Source: Rutstroemia sp. NJR-2017a BVV2 (lineage: Eukaryota > Ascomycota > Leotiomycetes > Helotiales > Rutstroemiaceae). Taken from it: a stretch of 64,000 nucleotides of DNA. The DNA lies in assembly GCA_002946415.1 (NCBI GenBank), contig NJPS01000050.1, forward strand, positions 1-64,000. The letters are read 5' to 3'. Below the pieces are notes generated by a model. It did no database searches. It saw nothing but the letters and a program-made list of their open reading frames with translations, and had not been told where the DNA came from. Positions within the stretch are counted from its first letter, which is position 1. Each line of letters opens with the position of its first letter. Made by a program: the position numbers and the translations under genes. Below, one piece after another: positions 38,481 through 52,248 of the stretch.

Positions 38481-40536
38481 ATATCTTTCTAATAAAACCA
38501 AATCCATTTTTATCTATTTAGAATACTATTCTAGTTATATCTCAAATTCTTATATTTTATACTAAACTAATTTATCTCTTTTAGCTAATTATCTATTAGT
38601 AAAATAGAGTTTATATAAAACTGGTTTCTCGAGAATTTGTAATTTCGCTGATATTATAGTTTCTGATATTATAAATTTTTTTATTATTTTCAAATCTATT
38701 ATTATTTGAAACAAATACCTATTTATATATATTTCGTAAAAGATATATCCTAACTTTAAAATAGTTTTCAGCTTTCTAGCTAGTTCCTTATTTATATCTT
38801 CGGTAAATTATTTTTAATTAATTCTTTTCTGGTTTCGATTTATAATTCTAGATTTACTATTTTTTATAAAACTAAAGAATCTTTTCTAGATATTGATTAT
38901 ATCTTTCTAGATTATATTTAGATTTGTTCTAATCTTTACTCTAAGGATTCGTCTAATAGGAATATTAATATATTTGATAGATATTTTATATCTGAAGATC
39001 TATAATACTATCTTTTGTAATTAAATCAATTCTTATAATAATATATTTCGCTAGTTCTTATAATTATATTAGTAAATAACTTCCTAAGTCTCTCTATTGT
39101 TTAGTAGATTATATTGCTAAAACTCCTTGAATCTCTAATAGATTTAAGTTTTCTATTATATTTTAGTAATACTAATCTCAAGTTCTAGTTTATAATAATA
39201 ACTTGCAATTAGTTGATTTCGGATATTCCAAGTATTATTCCAGAATCTATTATTATCTAGTAAATTAACAAATTCCTTTTTTCTCTAAGATCTAATTCTA
39301 TAATAACTGATTCTTTCTAGAAATTATATTTTTCTCTATTTTGGAAATTTGTTTTAAGTAATAGTTTTCTTATTATTAAGCTTTTTTAGATATCAATCTA
39401 CTTTTTTCTTATCTGTTTTATAAACTAGATAAGAATCTTTATAATAAATAATCTATAATAATTATATATAATTTGTTTCTTAAATAATCCAATAACTACT
39501 TATTATATTTAATTGGTATCTAGATATAATCTAGCTACTATCTTATCTTATTATAAATTTGAACTATTTCTTTTCTTTCTAATTAGTTTACTTAAGTTTT
39601 GTTCTTTGAAGCTTTTTTCAGTAATCTTATACTTGATAGTTTGGAAAACTATATTCAAAGTAAAATTTCTTTTCTTATTTATAGTTCTTTTCTTTCTAGA
39701 AAAGATTATTCTTTGAATTTATTATATCTAATTCTATACAATTATTATAAATTCTTTCTCTAGTATATCGTTATCTAGAATATTATAATTTGTTTTTGTT
39801 AGATCTAACCCGATTTCTAGTTCTATAGAACTACTTTTCTTAGAAATATTTATAATACTAGTTATCAATTCGAATAAAGTCTTTAATCTATTTATCTAGA
39901 TTATTATTATCTTCCTATATTTGTTTTATTAATTCTAGTTTGATAAAGTCTTTCAATCTATATTTATAGTAATTAATTAAAATAATAATTCCTTATTTGG
40001 TCTAATTAGATTATTTTCTGAATTCGATAATATAATTGATAACTGATCTTATTTATCTAAATCCAAATAAATAATATTTTGTTATTTTGATAAAATCGAT
40101 ATCTTTAAAGACTTTTCAGATTTCTATATAAAATCCTTCTTATAAATCAAAGATCTTGATAATTATAACTATATAGTTCTATAACTAGATATTATTCTCA
40201 AAGTAGTTTGAAAGAAAGAATTTGATTTATTTCAATATTTCGCTTCTAAAGTAGAAAATAATATAAATATTTTTTATATCTCTAATATCGAATTTATCGA
40301 GATTAAATCAGAAGTATATTCCAAACTATAAAAGGAATATTTTAAATTCTTATCAGTTTCTATAGAATTTATCTAGATTAACAACTTTAAGAATTTCTTA
40401 TAACTTAAAATTTATAAGAGATCTATCTTCTATAAATATATTATTATTATAATCTCTAGTATCTATAATCCGGATAATAAATAGATCTTATAAAGCTATA
40501 TCGATTCGATATATAAAATAACAAAAGTATTTAAAG

Positions 40537-41086
40537 TATTATAAATATTTGTCTTCTAAGTTATATAGAAATAATTAGGATCTCGAATATTAGAGATTGT
40601 AATAACTAATAGTATTATTATAGATTTATTATTGATAATAGTTATATAGAGAATCGATTGTAATTATAATAATAAATAAATAAGTAATAATTGTTATTAA
40701 GTATAAAGCTCTATATATTAAAGAAAACTATTTAATTATATAAATCTTTATTTTCTATTATTCTATTAGTCCTATTAGTTTCTATTATTGGAACTACTAG
40801 AAGCTACTAAGATATTATATAATTCTAGTCTAAAGTTCTACTAAAGATATTATTAGTTACTTTAATATCTATTTATTCCTAGATATCTTATTTCTATAAT
40901 ATCGTTCTTTATAAAGATATACTGATAATTATAAATATCTTTTTCCTATCTCTATATTATAGATATAAATATCTAGATTCTATTTTATTATATAATCTCT
41001 ACAAAATAATTCGATTCTACTAAATAATAATTAACTATTCTCTAAATCTAAGATCCTTAAACTCTTATTCTAAGTATATTATAATA
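40537..41086 (-). repeat. Gypsy A LTR (5' LTR)
   Basis: Begins TATTATAAATATTTGTCTTC and ends TTATAATA; 550 bp, matching the left copy with transitions. It lies upstream of the minus-strand gag-pol, so it was the promoter LTR. TSD TATCT follows at 41,087-41,091. Confidence 0.88.
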
Positions 41087-41819
41087 TATCTGAATATCAA
41101 ATATTATTATAAATTTGAAATTATTAAAGTTGATATAATATTTATTATAAAGTTCAGTATTATATTATATTCTAAGTTTATTAAAAATAAATAAAGATAA
41201 TATAGAAATAATAAGTTAGTTAAGAATATTATTCTAATTTATACTAATTATTTTAAGATATATAAAATCAGAAATAAAATTAAGATTAATAAGATATTAG
41301 ATATCCTTAATTAGATATTATTATTTAAGTTCTAAATATTATATAGATTACTAGATATAGATAATAAACTTAATATTATTAATTATATTAAAATTCGATA
41401 TATTTGTGAAAGTTAATAATAATAATAAGAATAATATAATAGATAAAATAATAAATAAATAAAGATAATTATTAAATAAGTTAATAGATAATTATATAGA
41501 AGAATTATATATTATATCAAATTTATAATTATTATATATTATAATAACTAGATAAAAAGAAATTAGATAAGAATAATATTAAGTAATTATATAATAAATA
41601 ATAATTATTTAACTTTCTCAAATTAATTTTCTCAATCTAAAATACAAAGTAATATCTAAGTAATAAAATTCTAGAATTATTAATACCGAAGATTTATATA
41701 AAGAAATTATTAATTTCCAAAATCTAAATTTATAAGTTATTTACTAAATAAATTTATAGTTATAAAGAAACTCTAATTCAGATTAATAATCTTTATAATT
41801 TATATTAGTTAATTAGTTT
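41087..41819. other. AT-rich flank of Gypsy A
   Basis: Begins with the right TSD copy (41,087-41,091). About 41,440-41,640 is the dispersed repeat also seen at 25,480-25,720. The rest is AT desert without a recognisable frame; it may continue the interrupted Copia of 29,400-34,218, but no motif proves it. Confidence 0.45.
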
Positions 41820-42290
41820 TTATAATATTTAAACTTATCTTAAATCTATAAATTCTAATAATATATTCTAAGAATTCAGTTTTAATAATATAGAATTTAT
41901 ATTTTGAAAGTTTAAATAAGATATTTATATTTATTAAAATTTATAATATCTTTTATATAATCTTAATATATTCTTTAAAGATTTTAATAAAGATTAAAAT
42001 ATTATCTAAATATATTATATAATGGTTATTAAGATATTTTCTTAATAAGTTATTAATTAAATATATATATATATTACTAATATATTAATAAATCCAAAAA
42101 ATATACTTGATATTTATAATATTTATATTATATATAAAATATTATTTTTTATTTATCTTTTATTATTACGAATATTTATCTTTTAAATTATATAGAAATA
42201 ATTAGGATTTTGAATATTATTAGTTATAATAATAGATAGTATAATTATAAAGTTTATTATTAATAATAGTTATATAAAAAATCGATTATA
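41820..42290 (-). mobile_element. Deletion derivative of the Gypsy A family
   Basis: About 41,820-42,155 matches the RT region 37,530-37,855 of Gypsy A. It is followed at once, at 42,164, by the first roughly 125 bp of the same LTR (TATTACGAATATTTATCTTTT). In the complete element these segments are 2.7 kb apart, so the internal part is deleted and the LTR is truncated at about 42,290. Same orientation as Gypsy A. Confidence 0.7.
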
Positions 42291-44401
42291 ATAAAAGAGA
42301 AATATAATAAAATCCATTATTATATTATAGAAATAGAAATTCTTGAAAATAATAAATATAAATATTATAATTCTAATAATAATAATAATAATAATTTTAT
42401 TAATATTTATTATATTTCTAACTAATAAAACTTTATAATAAATCAACTAAATAAATTATCTATTATAAATATATTTTTTATAAATATTATTTTAATTAAT
42501 AATAAAACTATTATAAAGATTTTAACTTAATAAATATTTATATATATACTTTTGAGTTAAAATAATAGAAAAAGTATTATATAGATTATTAATAATTTAT
42601 AATATAATAATATAAAATTCCAAAATATTATAATTAATATAGATATATCTACTAAATCGATTATTAGTTATAACTAATATCTATATTAAGTTTACCAAAA
42701 TCGAAATTAATATAAGAATAATAGATTAAATATAAATTAAATTTGAAGTTAAAATTAGATTCTTTATTAGAATTATTATTATTATTATTATATTTATTAA
42801 TATTATCGAATTCTATATTATATATATAAATATACTTTTCTTATTAAATATTATAGATATAGATTATTTAAAGATATTTTTCAATAATATCGAGAATATC
42901 TTTATAAATAGTAATAAAAAGAAATTCTTTATAATATATAAATATAATTACTTTTTCCTTATTTAGAAAATATTATTATAAGTATTTATAAAAAATATAA
43001 TCTATATAATAGATTATTATTTTACAAAAATTAAATTCTAGTATTTATATTATAGATTCGAATATCTATTTATAGAATATTTATATTATATTTTTAAATA
43101 AACTAGATATAATAATATTAATAAGAATTCTATTAAGTAATTAAATAAGTTCTGTATTTACTATCAAAAATATAGTAAGTTATTAGATAAATTCAAATTC
43201 AAATTATATAATAATATTAACTTTAACTTCTTTATTATTATCGATATTATATTTATAAATACTAAATTGATTCTTTATATAATTGATAAAAATATCTACT
43301 TTCAAGTTATAAGATAGTTACTAGATATAATAACAAAATATATATAAAAAATACTATAAATCTACTAAATCAATATCTATTTTAATCTACTTAATTTTAT
43401 ATTATATAATATTAATACAAATTTTGTTAATAGAAAATTCAAGAAATTAATAGTTTTAATAAAAATAAATATAAAGAATATCTTTATAGAAATATATTAG
43501 TTAATTAATATAGTTAAATAATATTATTATATATTTTATAAAGTATACAAAATTATCTAAAAAAGTTTAATAGATTAGAGTTTAATAAGGAAATATTATT
43601 ATAAATAATAATTAAAGTTATTAATAATATTATAAATTTAGATAGATTTATATCAATATTATTAATATTTGATATATATTTTCGAATAGTTAAACTAGAT
43701 ATATTATCACTTTTAACTAAATAATATATTATAGTTATTAATAAAATAATAGATAAAATAAGAAGAATTTATATTAAATATTAAATTATAAATATATTTA
43801 ATTAATATAATAATCTCTTTATAGTATATCTATATCTATATATATTATAATCTAATATAAAAATTCTAATATAGAAAGAGAAAGTTATAATAATAGAAAA
43901 AGATAAATAAACTAGTTTATTCAAGTTTTATAATTTGAAAAATAAGATTTATATAATAATATTATTAAATAATCTAAAAGAATTCAGATTTATATATATT
44001 AAATCTTTTTATATATAATTTATATTAAAGAATAAGAAACAAAAAGTAGAAGAAAAACAATTTATAAAATAACTATTTCTAATAATAACTAATAAAGAAT
44101 TTGAATAATTATAATACTATTTATAAAATATAATATCTATAAATCTATATATTAGATAGAATACAAATAGAATTATAAAAAAAATATATTATATATTTAA
44201 AGAAAATAAAAATAATATCTATATTATAATTGATTATATAGAATTAAAGAAGAAAGAAATTAATAAACTAATAAAAAAAAATATTTTTAAAATTATTAAT
44301 AAAATAAATATATTTATAGATATTCAAATTATTAATTTTAGATATATCGATAAAGTTAAAAATAAAAATATCGATAAAATATATAATAAATTATAATTAT
44401 A
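42291..44401 (+). mobile_element. Copia, left part (integrase to RT start), split by a LINE
   Basis: Plus-strand Copia integrase at about 43,150-43,700: KLLDKFKFKLYNNINFN leads into IIIDIIF (first catalytic Asp), then ILYNINTNFVNRKFKKL where the second Asp is now Asn, and IFIEIYQLINIVK around the catalytic Glu. Downstream at 43,800-44,000 is the small-barrel region (VYLYLYILQSNIKILI) and at 44,280-44,398 the RT entry (IFKIINKINIFID, then INFRYIDKVKNKNIDK). Coding stops at 44,401 against a run of 18 T, and the missing RT half reappears at about 62,540. The 5' part (protease, gag, LTR) is not recognisable. Confidence 0.78.
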
Positions 44402-45855
44402 TTTTTTTTTTTTTTTTTTCTAACTTGCTAGCTAATATATATAGTATTAGTTATAAAGAGGTTTAATCTAATTAATTATATTAATAGAACCTCTTCGGAT
44501 AAAACTACTAATTATATTATTTTGTATTTTCTACTTTTATATATTTATTCTACTTTTATCTTTTATAGCTATACTACTTAGTTATTCCTCAATCTTACTA
44601 CTTATATTATAATTAGTTAGTAAATTTGAAATACTCGAACTATCTACTCTAGATTAGTTATTTAGTTATCTATTATACTTATTCTAGATTATCGAATAAC
44701 TTAGTAATAGTTATTTTTCCTCGTTATTATTTGCTTATCTACTTGGTATTATAGTATAGAAAGATATACTTAACTATTTCTATATTAGTATAGTAGTATA
44801 TATAAACCAGAAATTTATAATCTAATACTCTTTATATATTTAGGAAGTATATATAACTTATTTACTCTATTCTATTCTAGATAAGTATTGTATTCTCAGT
44901 TTTGCTAAATCTTTTATATAGTTTAAGTTTATTCTTATCTAGTATCAAGTTCTTTATTACTATATTATACTATTTAGTTATATTTTTTGTTTATTATATT
45001 TCCTATACTTATTTCTCTAACTTAAGTATTCTGGTTTGGTTAATATATTTGGTTAGGATATCTAGTAATTTCTATTTTGTTTCCCTAATCTTTTTTCTTT
45101 TCTATATCTATAAATATTATTCTTGATAGATTTGTTAGATAGAGATATCTTTCTAGTACTTGAAGAATTTCCTAAGCTTCTTATTATAGTATATACTAAT
45201 CAGAAAGATTATTACTTCTATTTTTATCTTATAAATAGATATAACTTAATATATTTTAGTAATCTTTCGCAAATATATTACTTATATTTACTCGAGCTTA
45301 TAAATTATAATTAGTTATTTAAATATATAATAATAAAGATAAAGAAATTATCTTAATATAAATATTTATAATTCAATATACTAACTAATAATTTATCTTT
45401 ATAATAATTATATTTCTTAGTTTTATAAAAGTTTTTCAACTTTTTCTTTATAATATCTAGTAAATCTATATATAATTGATTATAGAGTTCTAATATATAA
45501 TCTATATTTATATATTAAAAGAAATAAAATTATTAGAAAATATAATTCTATAAATTATTTATTCTTTTTATAATATATTAGAATTAGGAAATTATTAATT
45601 TAATATATATTATAATTATTATATAAATAAATAATTGATAATTAATTAATTATTTCTTATACTAATTAAATTAAAACTATATAATATTTCTTTTATCAAA
45701 ATATAGGAAACTAGAATCTAGAGAAAAACCTATTATTTATAATTTACTTTTATTTTTTAGTTATTTTACTATTTATTAATATTTACTAATTTTTAAGAAA
45801 CTAATTATATAAAAGAGAATTAGCAATCTAAAACTAATATAGTTATCTAAACTAG
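44402..45855 (-). mobile_element. Tad1-like LINE, 3' part, with poly-A tail
   Basis: The 18 T at 44,402-44,419 are the poly-A tail of a minus-strand non-LTR element. The minus strand at about 44,600-44,945 reads KLYKRFSKTENTILIQNRIE and on to FLVYIYYYTNIEIVKYIFLYY, matching the C-terminal Cys/His-knuckle tail of Tad1-type ORF2 (knuckle cysteines changed to Tyr), then EYFKFTNQL. Two further 5'-truncated copies share its 3' end (19,278 and 20,632). The RT half is at 58,019 onwards, separated by Gypsy B. No intact frame. Confidence 0.75.
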
Positions 45856-45860
45856 ATTAT
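45856..45860. repeat. Target-site duplication ATTAT (left of Gypsy B)
   Basis: ATTAT directly left of the LTR start TGTTATATCTCGC, repeated at 58,019-58,023 directly right of the other LTR. A match in AT-rich DNA is easier by chance, but the LTR lengths support the same ends. Confidence 0.75.
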
Positions 45861-46076
45861 TGTTATATCTCGCTTTACTAATATTATATAGAAGTTGATA
45901 TTAGGATATAGTAGTTATATATTATAATTTGTAAAATAAAGAATTGAATAATAAGAAGATTAAAATAATAATAACTAAGTAATAAATTATTATTTAAGTT
46001 GAATATAAAGTTCTATATACTAAGAAAACTATTTTATTTATATAAATCTTTGTCTTCTTAGATAGTATTAGATAAT

Positions 46077-46081
46077 ATATT
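46077..46081. repeat. Target-site duplication ATATT (Copia inside Gypsy B LTR)
   Basis: ATATT directly left of the Copia LTR, repeated at 52,249-52,253 directly right of it. The uninterrupted right LTR of Gypsy B has a single ATATT at the equivalent place, so it also serves as the empty-site control. Confidence 0.85.
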
Positions 46082-46454
46082 TATTGGTTGGATCTTCTAA
46101 TAAAAGTAATATACTTAAAGAAAGGGAAGATCCAATAAAGTTATATAAATTTATATCGATATTTATCTAGGATACTAGGTTAAGTATATAATAGCTAGCT
46201 TATATTAATAAGTAAAATCATTTTATTCTTCTATAACTAATTAACTATATAATAGTTTATTTATAGTATATAATAAATATATTCCGAAGTTCTTTTTAAT
46301 ATTCTCTAATACTCTAACTTCGGTATATATAGATATAGAGGTAGATATATAGCGACCTAAAATATATATAACTATTTTGATAAAGTATACTTTTATATCT
46401 AAAATATAATAATTTATATAGTTATTATCTAGCCGAAGTACCAATATTCCGATA
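46082..46454 (-). repeat. Copia LTR (left, 3' LTR)
   Basis: Runs from TATTGGTTGGATCTTC to ATTCCGATA; 373 bp, the same length as the right copy. Ends are RIP-altered TG...CA. Confidence 0.88.
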
Positions 46455-49400
46455 TTAGCAACTTTTTCTTTTTCGACTTATATATATTATATATATATAT
46501 AATATACTATATCAATATTGTTTAGATAAGTAGGTTTTAGCTATAAACTTATTTTCGATTTCTTTTACTTTCCTATTATATCTATAACTAGTTATATTCA
46601 AAATTGTTGAAATAATAATCGTTATTATTATGAAACTAAGAAGCTCCTTATATATTCTTATCTTTTTAGCTTTTTTATATATAGTATATATCGAGTATCG
46701 ATTTTTAAAATTCTATTTTTCCTTTTTATATATTCTTTGTTGTTTATATCTATTTCCAAAAATATTTTTAAAAATATCGATTTTGTATAATATTATTATA
46801 AAAACGAAAACTTAAACTTTAAAATCTTCGATATTGTTTTAACTAAAAATAAATGAATTCAAGGAAATAAGGAAAAATATAAGAAATCCTTTTTCTCCAA
46901 TACTACTTCTTTTTTCAAATTATCTATTTTTCTATATATATAGTAAGTTTGTTATTATTTAGTATTTTCTTAAATATTTTGTTTGGAATTGCTTTTATTA
47001 TAGTATTAGTTAGATTGTTATCTTCTTTGATCTATTATACTTCAGTTAGCTTTTGTTATTTATATAATTATTATAATATTATAATATCGATTATTAAATA
47101 CTTCTCTTTAATTATCCCAAGCTTAATTAGATAATTGTATAAGTTATATAAATCGATATATACTATAGTTGGTAGTATTGGTAGATATAGCTATTTTAGA
47201 ATTATACTAAATATTTGGCTTATAATAATAACTATATCGATATTAGTAACTATTATATAGATCTTGAAAATAAAGATATTTCTGGTAATATATTTGTTCT
47301 TAGTATTATTTCAATATATAAAGTTACTTCTTATTTTAAATACTTCGGTTATATATTCTTTAGTTACTATAAAAATAATAAACTTTATTTACAAACTAAG
47401 ATCCTTATTATTAGTAAACAAGCTATTAATATATATAAAGAACTTAGTATAACTTAGGTTTAGAAATATATAGTATAATTCTCTTTCTAGATTATTTATT
47501 TGTTATTAGAGATATTTATTAAGTATTTGTATATTGTTATCTATAGGTTCCTGATATTAAGCTATAATTAAAAGATCGAAGCTAGCTTCTAGCTAATATA
47601 TACTTAAGAAATAAATATCTCTAATATATTGCTTATAGTAGTTATTTATATATTACTTAGATACTAACTTAATTATCTTAATCTTCTAGCTTTATCCTTT
47701 CTATATAATCAATAACTTATTATCTTCTTAAATTAAATAGTATCTATTGAAGATTAGAGAATTTATAGATATAAATATTTCTACTAGCTTTGCGAGAAAA
47801 CTAGTTTTCTTTAACTTTTATACTTTTTTATTATAGAATATTTCATTTCCTAGAATAAATATATTATCGGTTTGTAAAGTAACTACTACAAATATATTCT
47901 ATATAGTAGTAATTAAGAAATATAGATTATATAAAGATGTTTCTATATCAAGCTTCTTATAGTAATATATATAGTATATAACCTACTAATATATACTTGT
48001 TTCTATTATACTATATAGAGATTTGTAGATAATTATTATTATTCCTTTAGGATATTAGTATTCGATCTGTTTTAGTAACCTAACAATAATTATATAAGTT
48101 AGTTTGGTAGTTAATTATAGATATATTTATATAATATTATATATATTTATTCTTATCTCTTATACTTAGAATATAGAGACTAATACTTCTAGTAGATATT
48201 AATTTGATCTTTGTACTATAGATATTTATATAAGAATATTCTCTTTGCTTTAGTTGTTATATCTTTGTACTATAAACCTATTCTTCTTATATAGAACTAA
48301 TATTATTTTATTCTTTACTTTATTAACTAGTTTGGTATTGAAGATATATCCTTTATATATAACTAGATTATATTATATTATTTCGAATATTTTATAAGTA
48401 ATTAAGTTATCAATTTCTGTTTATTGAGAGAACTCAAAAGGTATTTCTATTATAGTAATAGTACTTTATATATATAGTTACTATACTAAGTTATAATTAC
48501 TTTACTTTTTCTTTATCAAGAATACTTTTGTATATCTAAATAGAATAATAACTTATAAGATCAGTTTCTGGGAAACTATTATATCGTCTTTTTTATAGCT
48601 AGGCTGAATAGAAAGAGATTCGGTTTCAATTTGATATTCTAAAAGCTCTTTTAAATAGAAAGATTTAATAGATATTATTCTAAAGTAGATTGGATCTATT
48701 AGTATTTATATAATTCTATCTTCTCTTTCTATATCGATAAGTTTGAACAATCTTATTTATTCACTTTTTTCCTTATAAATATATATATCTAATTAGAGAG
48801 AGAGATTAATTAGATTAAAGGTTTATAAGCTATTTCTAACTTCTAATATATCCTTTATCTATTATTAAGTATTATATTTTCTGATTTCTATTATTGCTTT
48901 ATCGATTGTATCTACTTATATATATATAGATAGTAATAAAACTAATTAATAGTTAAGCTAGAGGTAGATATCGAAGATTAAGAAAATAGATATTAATCTA
49001 TTCGGATCTACTATATCATTGATTACTTTAATAGCTATTTATAGTATATTATCTTAAAAGATCTATTTGTTTTATAGCTCTTTGCTTAAGATCTTATATA
49101 TTTGATAGAGAAAGATATAGTAATACTCGATTTTATCTATATTATTATATATTTCGACTAGTACCTTCTTTACTTCGGAGCCTATAATATATATATTTTG
49201 CCGAAATTTATTAGATACAAAGTTAGTTTCTATATTATATATAATATAATTTAGTAGTCCCTAGTATATATCAATCTAGTATATATATATAGTATTCTAT
49301 ATAATCTTTGTTAAGATATTTTTTAAGAAATATATTATATTAAAAATAGTTACTTTATCTATAAGATAAAATACTAGTATATCTCCTAGGTATATAATAT

Positions 49401-51875
49401 CGACGATAATAGTATAATTGAAGTCGATATTATCTTTGATTATAAATTTGAATCTATTTGGTAATTTGGTATATAACTAATAGTACTTATAGTACTTAGT
49501 GAGATATTCAAATATATATATATTAATATCTTCTTATTCTGCTTTCTCTAGTAATAGTAATAGTTTATATATAGATAGATATCCGAAATATCGATATAAC
49601 TATTTTAGTTTTTTTTCCGTTATATATATTTATATAATTGTTTTCTCTTTCTTTAAAAACATCTAAGGATATCTCTATTTACAGATAATAGAAACAATAT
49701 TATCTCTTTATATAAGGATATTATATAGGTTATTGAACTATATATTTATCTTATCTATATCTTAGATATAATATAGAAAGAGGATATTGGCTATAACGAT
49801 ATAGAAGATAATTATATCTATTAGTATATTAATAATAGTAGTATCCTTAATACTTACTATTTCTTTCCTGAAGCGGATTATATAGTTCTTGTTATTTATC
49901 TAGGTAAATATAATACTAGGATCTTCTTGCTATAGTATTTGAAATTGAGGTTCTCCTATTATAGAGATACTAGATATACTACTATCTAGTATAATTTCTT
50001 GGAATCTAACTATAAAATATTGTTCTTCAAATATAAAGATCTCTTTATATTATATTTGTAATAGCTTCGAGTTCTCTTATATAAAGAGATATATAGTATT
50101 CTGGTTAAGAAGTATATTAATTACTTACTAGTTATCAATTAGGCTAAACTTTGTAAATATCTATTTATATATAATTCCTTTTTGATTTTCTAGTATTTTT
50201 TCTTCTTATTGCTTTTCTTTATACTAGATATACTACTTTATTTCATTATTATTTAAACTTTCTTCTACTATTAGTTGTTCTTTATAATCGTTAAATATTT
50301 TCTTTACTTCTATATTAAGATAATTTATAGATTAGTATTCTTTCTTCTTATATATAAAGTACTTCTTTCTAGATTGTTCTAGATATTTATAGAATATTTA
50401 TATTCTTATAATCTACCTCCCTCGAATAGTAAACTATTATAGAGTATTATAGTTATAACAAGTATAAGAACTTTTGTATTTTTGATCAACTTAGTATTAC
50501 TTATCTATAATAAATATAGTGGATTACTGATGATTATATATAGTAATAGTAATAAAGTTGTGTAAATTTAAATATACTGATTCAAAGATATCTGATAATT
50601 TATATAATATAAAGCTATAGTTAGATATATTTTAGTATATATTGAGAACTTGATTCTATAGATTATACTTATTCTAATACTTATATAACAAGCCCTTCTA
50701 TAAAGTATAGATTTTATCAAAAAGTAATTCTAAATATTATAACTCAGTTTTATTAGAATACTACTATTATATACTTTGATATATAATAAATCTCTATTTA
50801 GATAAATAAGTCTATTTCTGTTTGTTTATCTTGAAGTACTTTTAGATTATATCTTATATTATATAAAAAAAGAGATTCTTTTCTAAGATCTGATTAAAGA
50901 AATAATTTAATACCTGATCTCTTAGAATAGATAAGAATCCGAAGATATATATTTCTGGAAGTAAACTTGTTTTTATATAGTAATCCTAAAAAACTCTAAA
51001 TTTGATATTAATCACTTTATATATCTTACTATTATATTTCTTCTAGTTATTATTTAAGAATTTATATAGATTGCTAAACTGCTTATTATATATCGAAAAG
51101 TCCTATATAGTAATGATTATAGAATTTAAAATAGGATATAGGATATTACTAATATAACTAAAAATATTCCAAATAGAGGTAAAATATTGAACTTGAGCTT
51201 CTCTACTAATTTCTAGTATATATACTGGTTTCTCGGCTTTTTACTACTTTGATAAATTTCGGTCTATATCTAAAGTTATAGAAGAAGTTTATAATACTTC
51301 TACTATAGATCGAAGAAAACTAGTTTACTTATTTAAAACCTTTACTTTAGGAAATCTATAGTAGATCTCAAGTTATTAGAACTTCTCTTCTATCTATTTA
51401 TAGAATTTCTTTTCTCTAAGAAATATTATAAAGATCTTGATATATAATTTATCTCTAATAATATCTTGAACGAATATTTCTTATTCTATTATATATATTT
51501 GTAGTTAATGAAGAAATACTATATTAGCTAAAGTAAATAGCTTTTCTATTTATCCTTCGAAATCATTATAATATATAATTTATAGGTTATAGTTAGTTTC
51601 TTTTATCTATATAGTCTATATAATAAATTGGATGATATAGATAATAATAATAGTCTTTATATAGAAGAATTTATCCAAGAAATTATAGTCCTTATAGAGT
51701 AATATAATATTGATTATATATTGATTCTATTCTTCGAAGATATAATCTTAGGATACTATTGTAGATATAGGTTATTATATATAGATCAAAGTACCTTACT
51801 AGTCTATAGTTGAGAGGGATACTTAGCTAATAACTGAAGTATATAATAGTATCAATAGAATCAACTACTGATTAG

Positions 51876-52248
51876 TATTAGTTGAACTTTCTAATAAAAG
51901 TAATATATTCAAAGAGAGGGAAAATCTAATAAGATTATATAAACTTATACCGATATTTATCTAGGATACTAGGTTAAATATATAATAACTAGTTTATATC
52001 AATAGGTAAAATTATCTTATTCTTCTATAACTAACTAGCTATATAATAGCTTATTTATAATATATAATAAGTATATTCTGAAGCTCCTTTTAATACTTTC
52101 CAGTATTCTAGCTTTAATATATATAAATACAAAGATAGATATATAGCAATCTAAAATATATATAGCTATTTTGATAAAGTATATTTTTATATCTGAAGTA
52201 TAATAGCCTATATAGCTATTATCTAGCCGAAGTATCGATATTCCAACA
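51876..52248 (-). repeat. Copia LTR (right, 5' LTR)
   Basis: Runs from TATTAGTTGAACTTTC to ATTCCAACA, the CA end being kept here; 373 bp. Upstream of the minus-strand coding region, so the promoter LTR. Confidence 0.88.

Larger units (their letters stand above)
34224..41086 (-). mobile_element. Gypsy A: complete but RIP-inactivated Ty3/Gypsy chromovirus-type element, 6,863 bp
   Basis: Two 550-bp LTRs (34,224-34,773 and 40,537-41,086) and a 5-bp TSD (TATCT) define it. Pol is on the minus strand in Gypsy order. RT: 37,932-38,141 carries FIPKKEDKKDRLVINYYRFN and TIKDRYLLL, and the catalytic YLDD is now YLDN at 37,698-37,709. RNase H is at about 37,030-37,130 (DYKNLIYFI). Integrase is at about 36,300-36,560 (YNSILVIIDQLTKFGY), with the first catalytic Asp changed to Asn. 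The integrase end and chromodomain-like region are at about 35,440-35,810. The gag region is at about 39,800-40,450 and not recognisable in detail. LTR differences seen are transitions. It is inserted next to or inside the Copia remnant. Dead. Confidence 0.9.
46082..52248 (-). mobile_element. Copia element, structurally complete, 6,167 bp, RIP-inactivated
   Basis: Two 373-bp LTRs (46,082-46,454 and 51,876-52,248) with TSD ATATT. On the minus strand the integrase (about 49,000-49,450) starts at IDFNYTIIVDIIYLGD (first Asp kept, near 49,400), followed by NFVSNKFRQNIYIIGSEVKK and an Ile-Asn-Asp (INDIVDP) near 49,010. RT follows at about 47,800-48,700 and RNase H at about 46,930-47,430, the Copia order. 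The second integrase Asp and many Gln/Trp codons are lost. It shares LTR and pol with the remnant at 21,560-24,353. It is the youngest insertion in the stack, because nothing interrupts it. Confidence 0.88.

Noticed and set aside
44902..45314. Two plus-strand open frames of 74 and 63 codons
   Set aside because: They lie in different phases and are antisense to the LINE ORF2 C-terminal tail, which is recognisable on the minus strand.
46949..47457. Several 60-80-codon plus-strand frames
   Set aside because: Antisense to the RNase H region of the minus-strand Copia, shown by alignment with the plus-strand copy at about 22,200-22,740.
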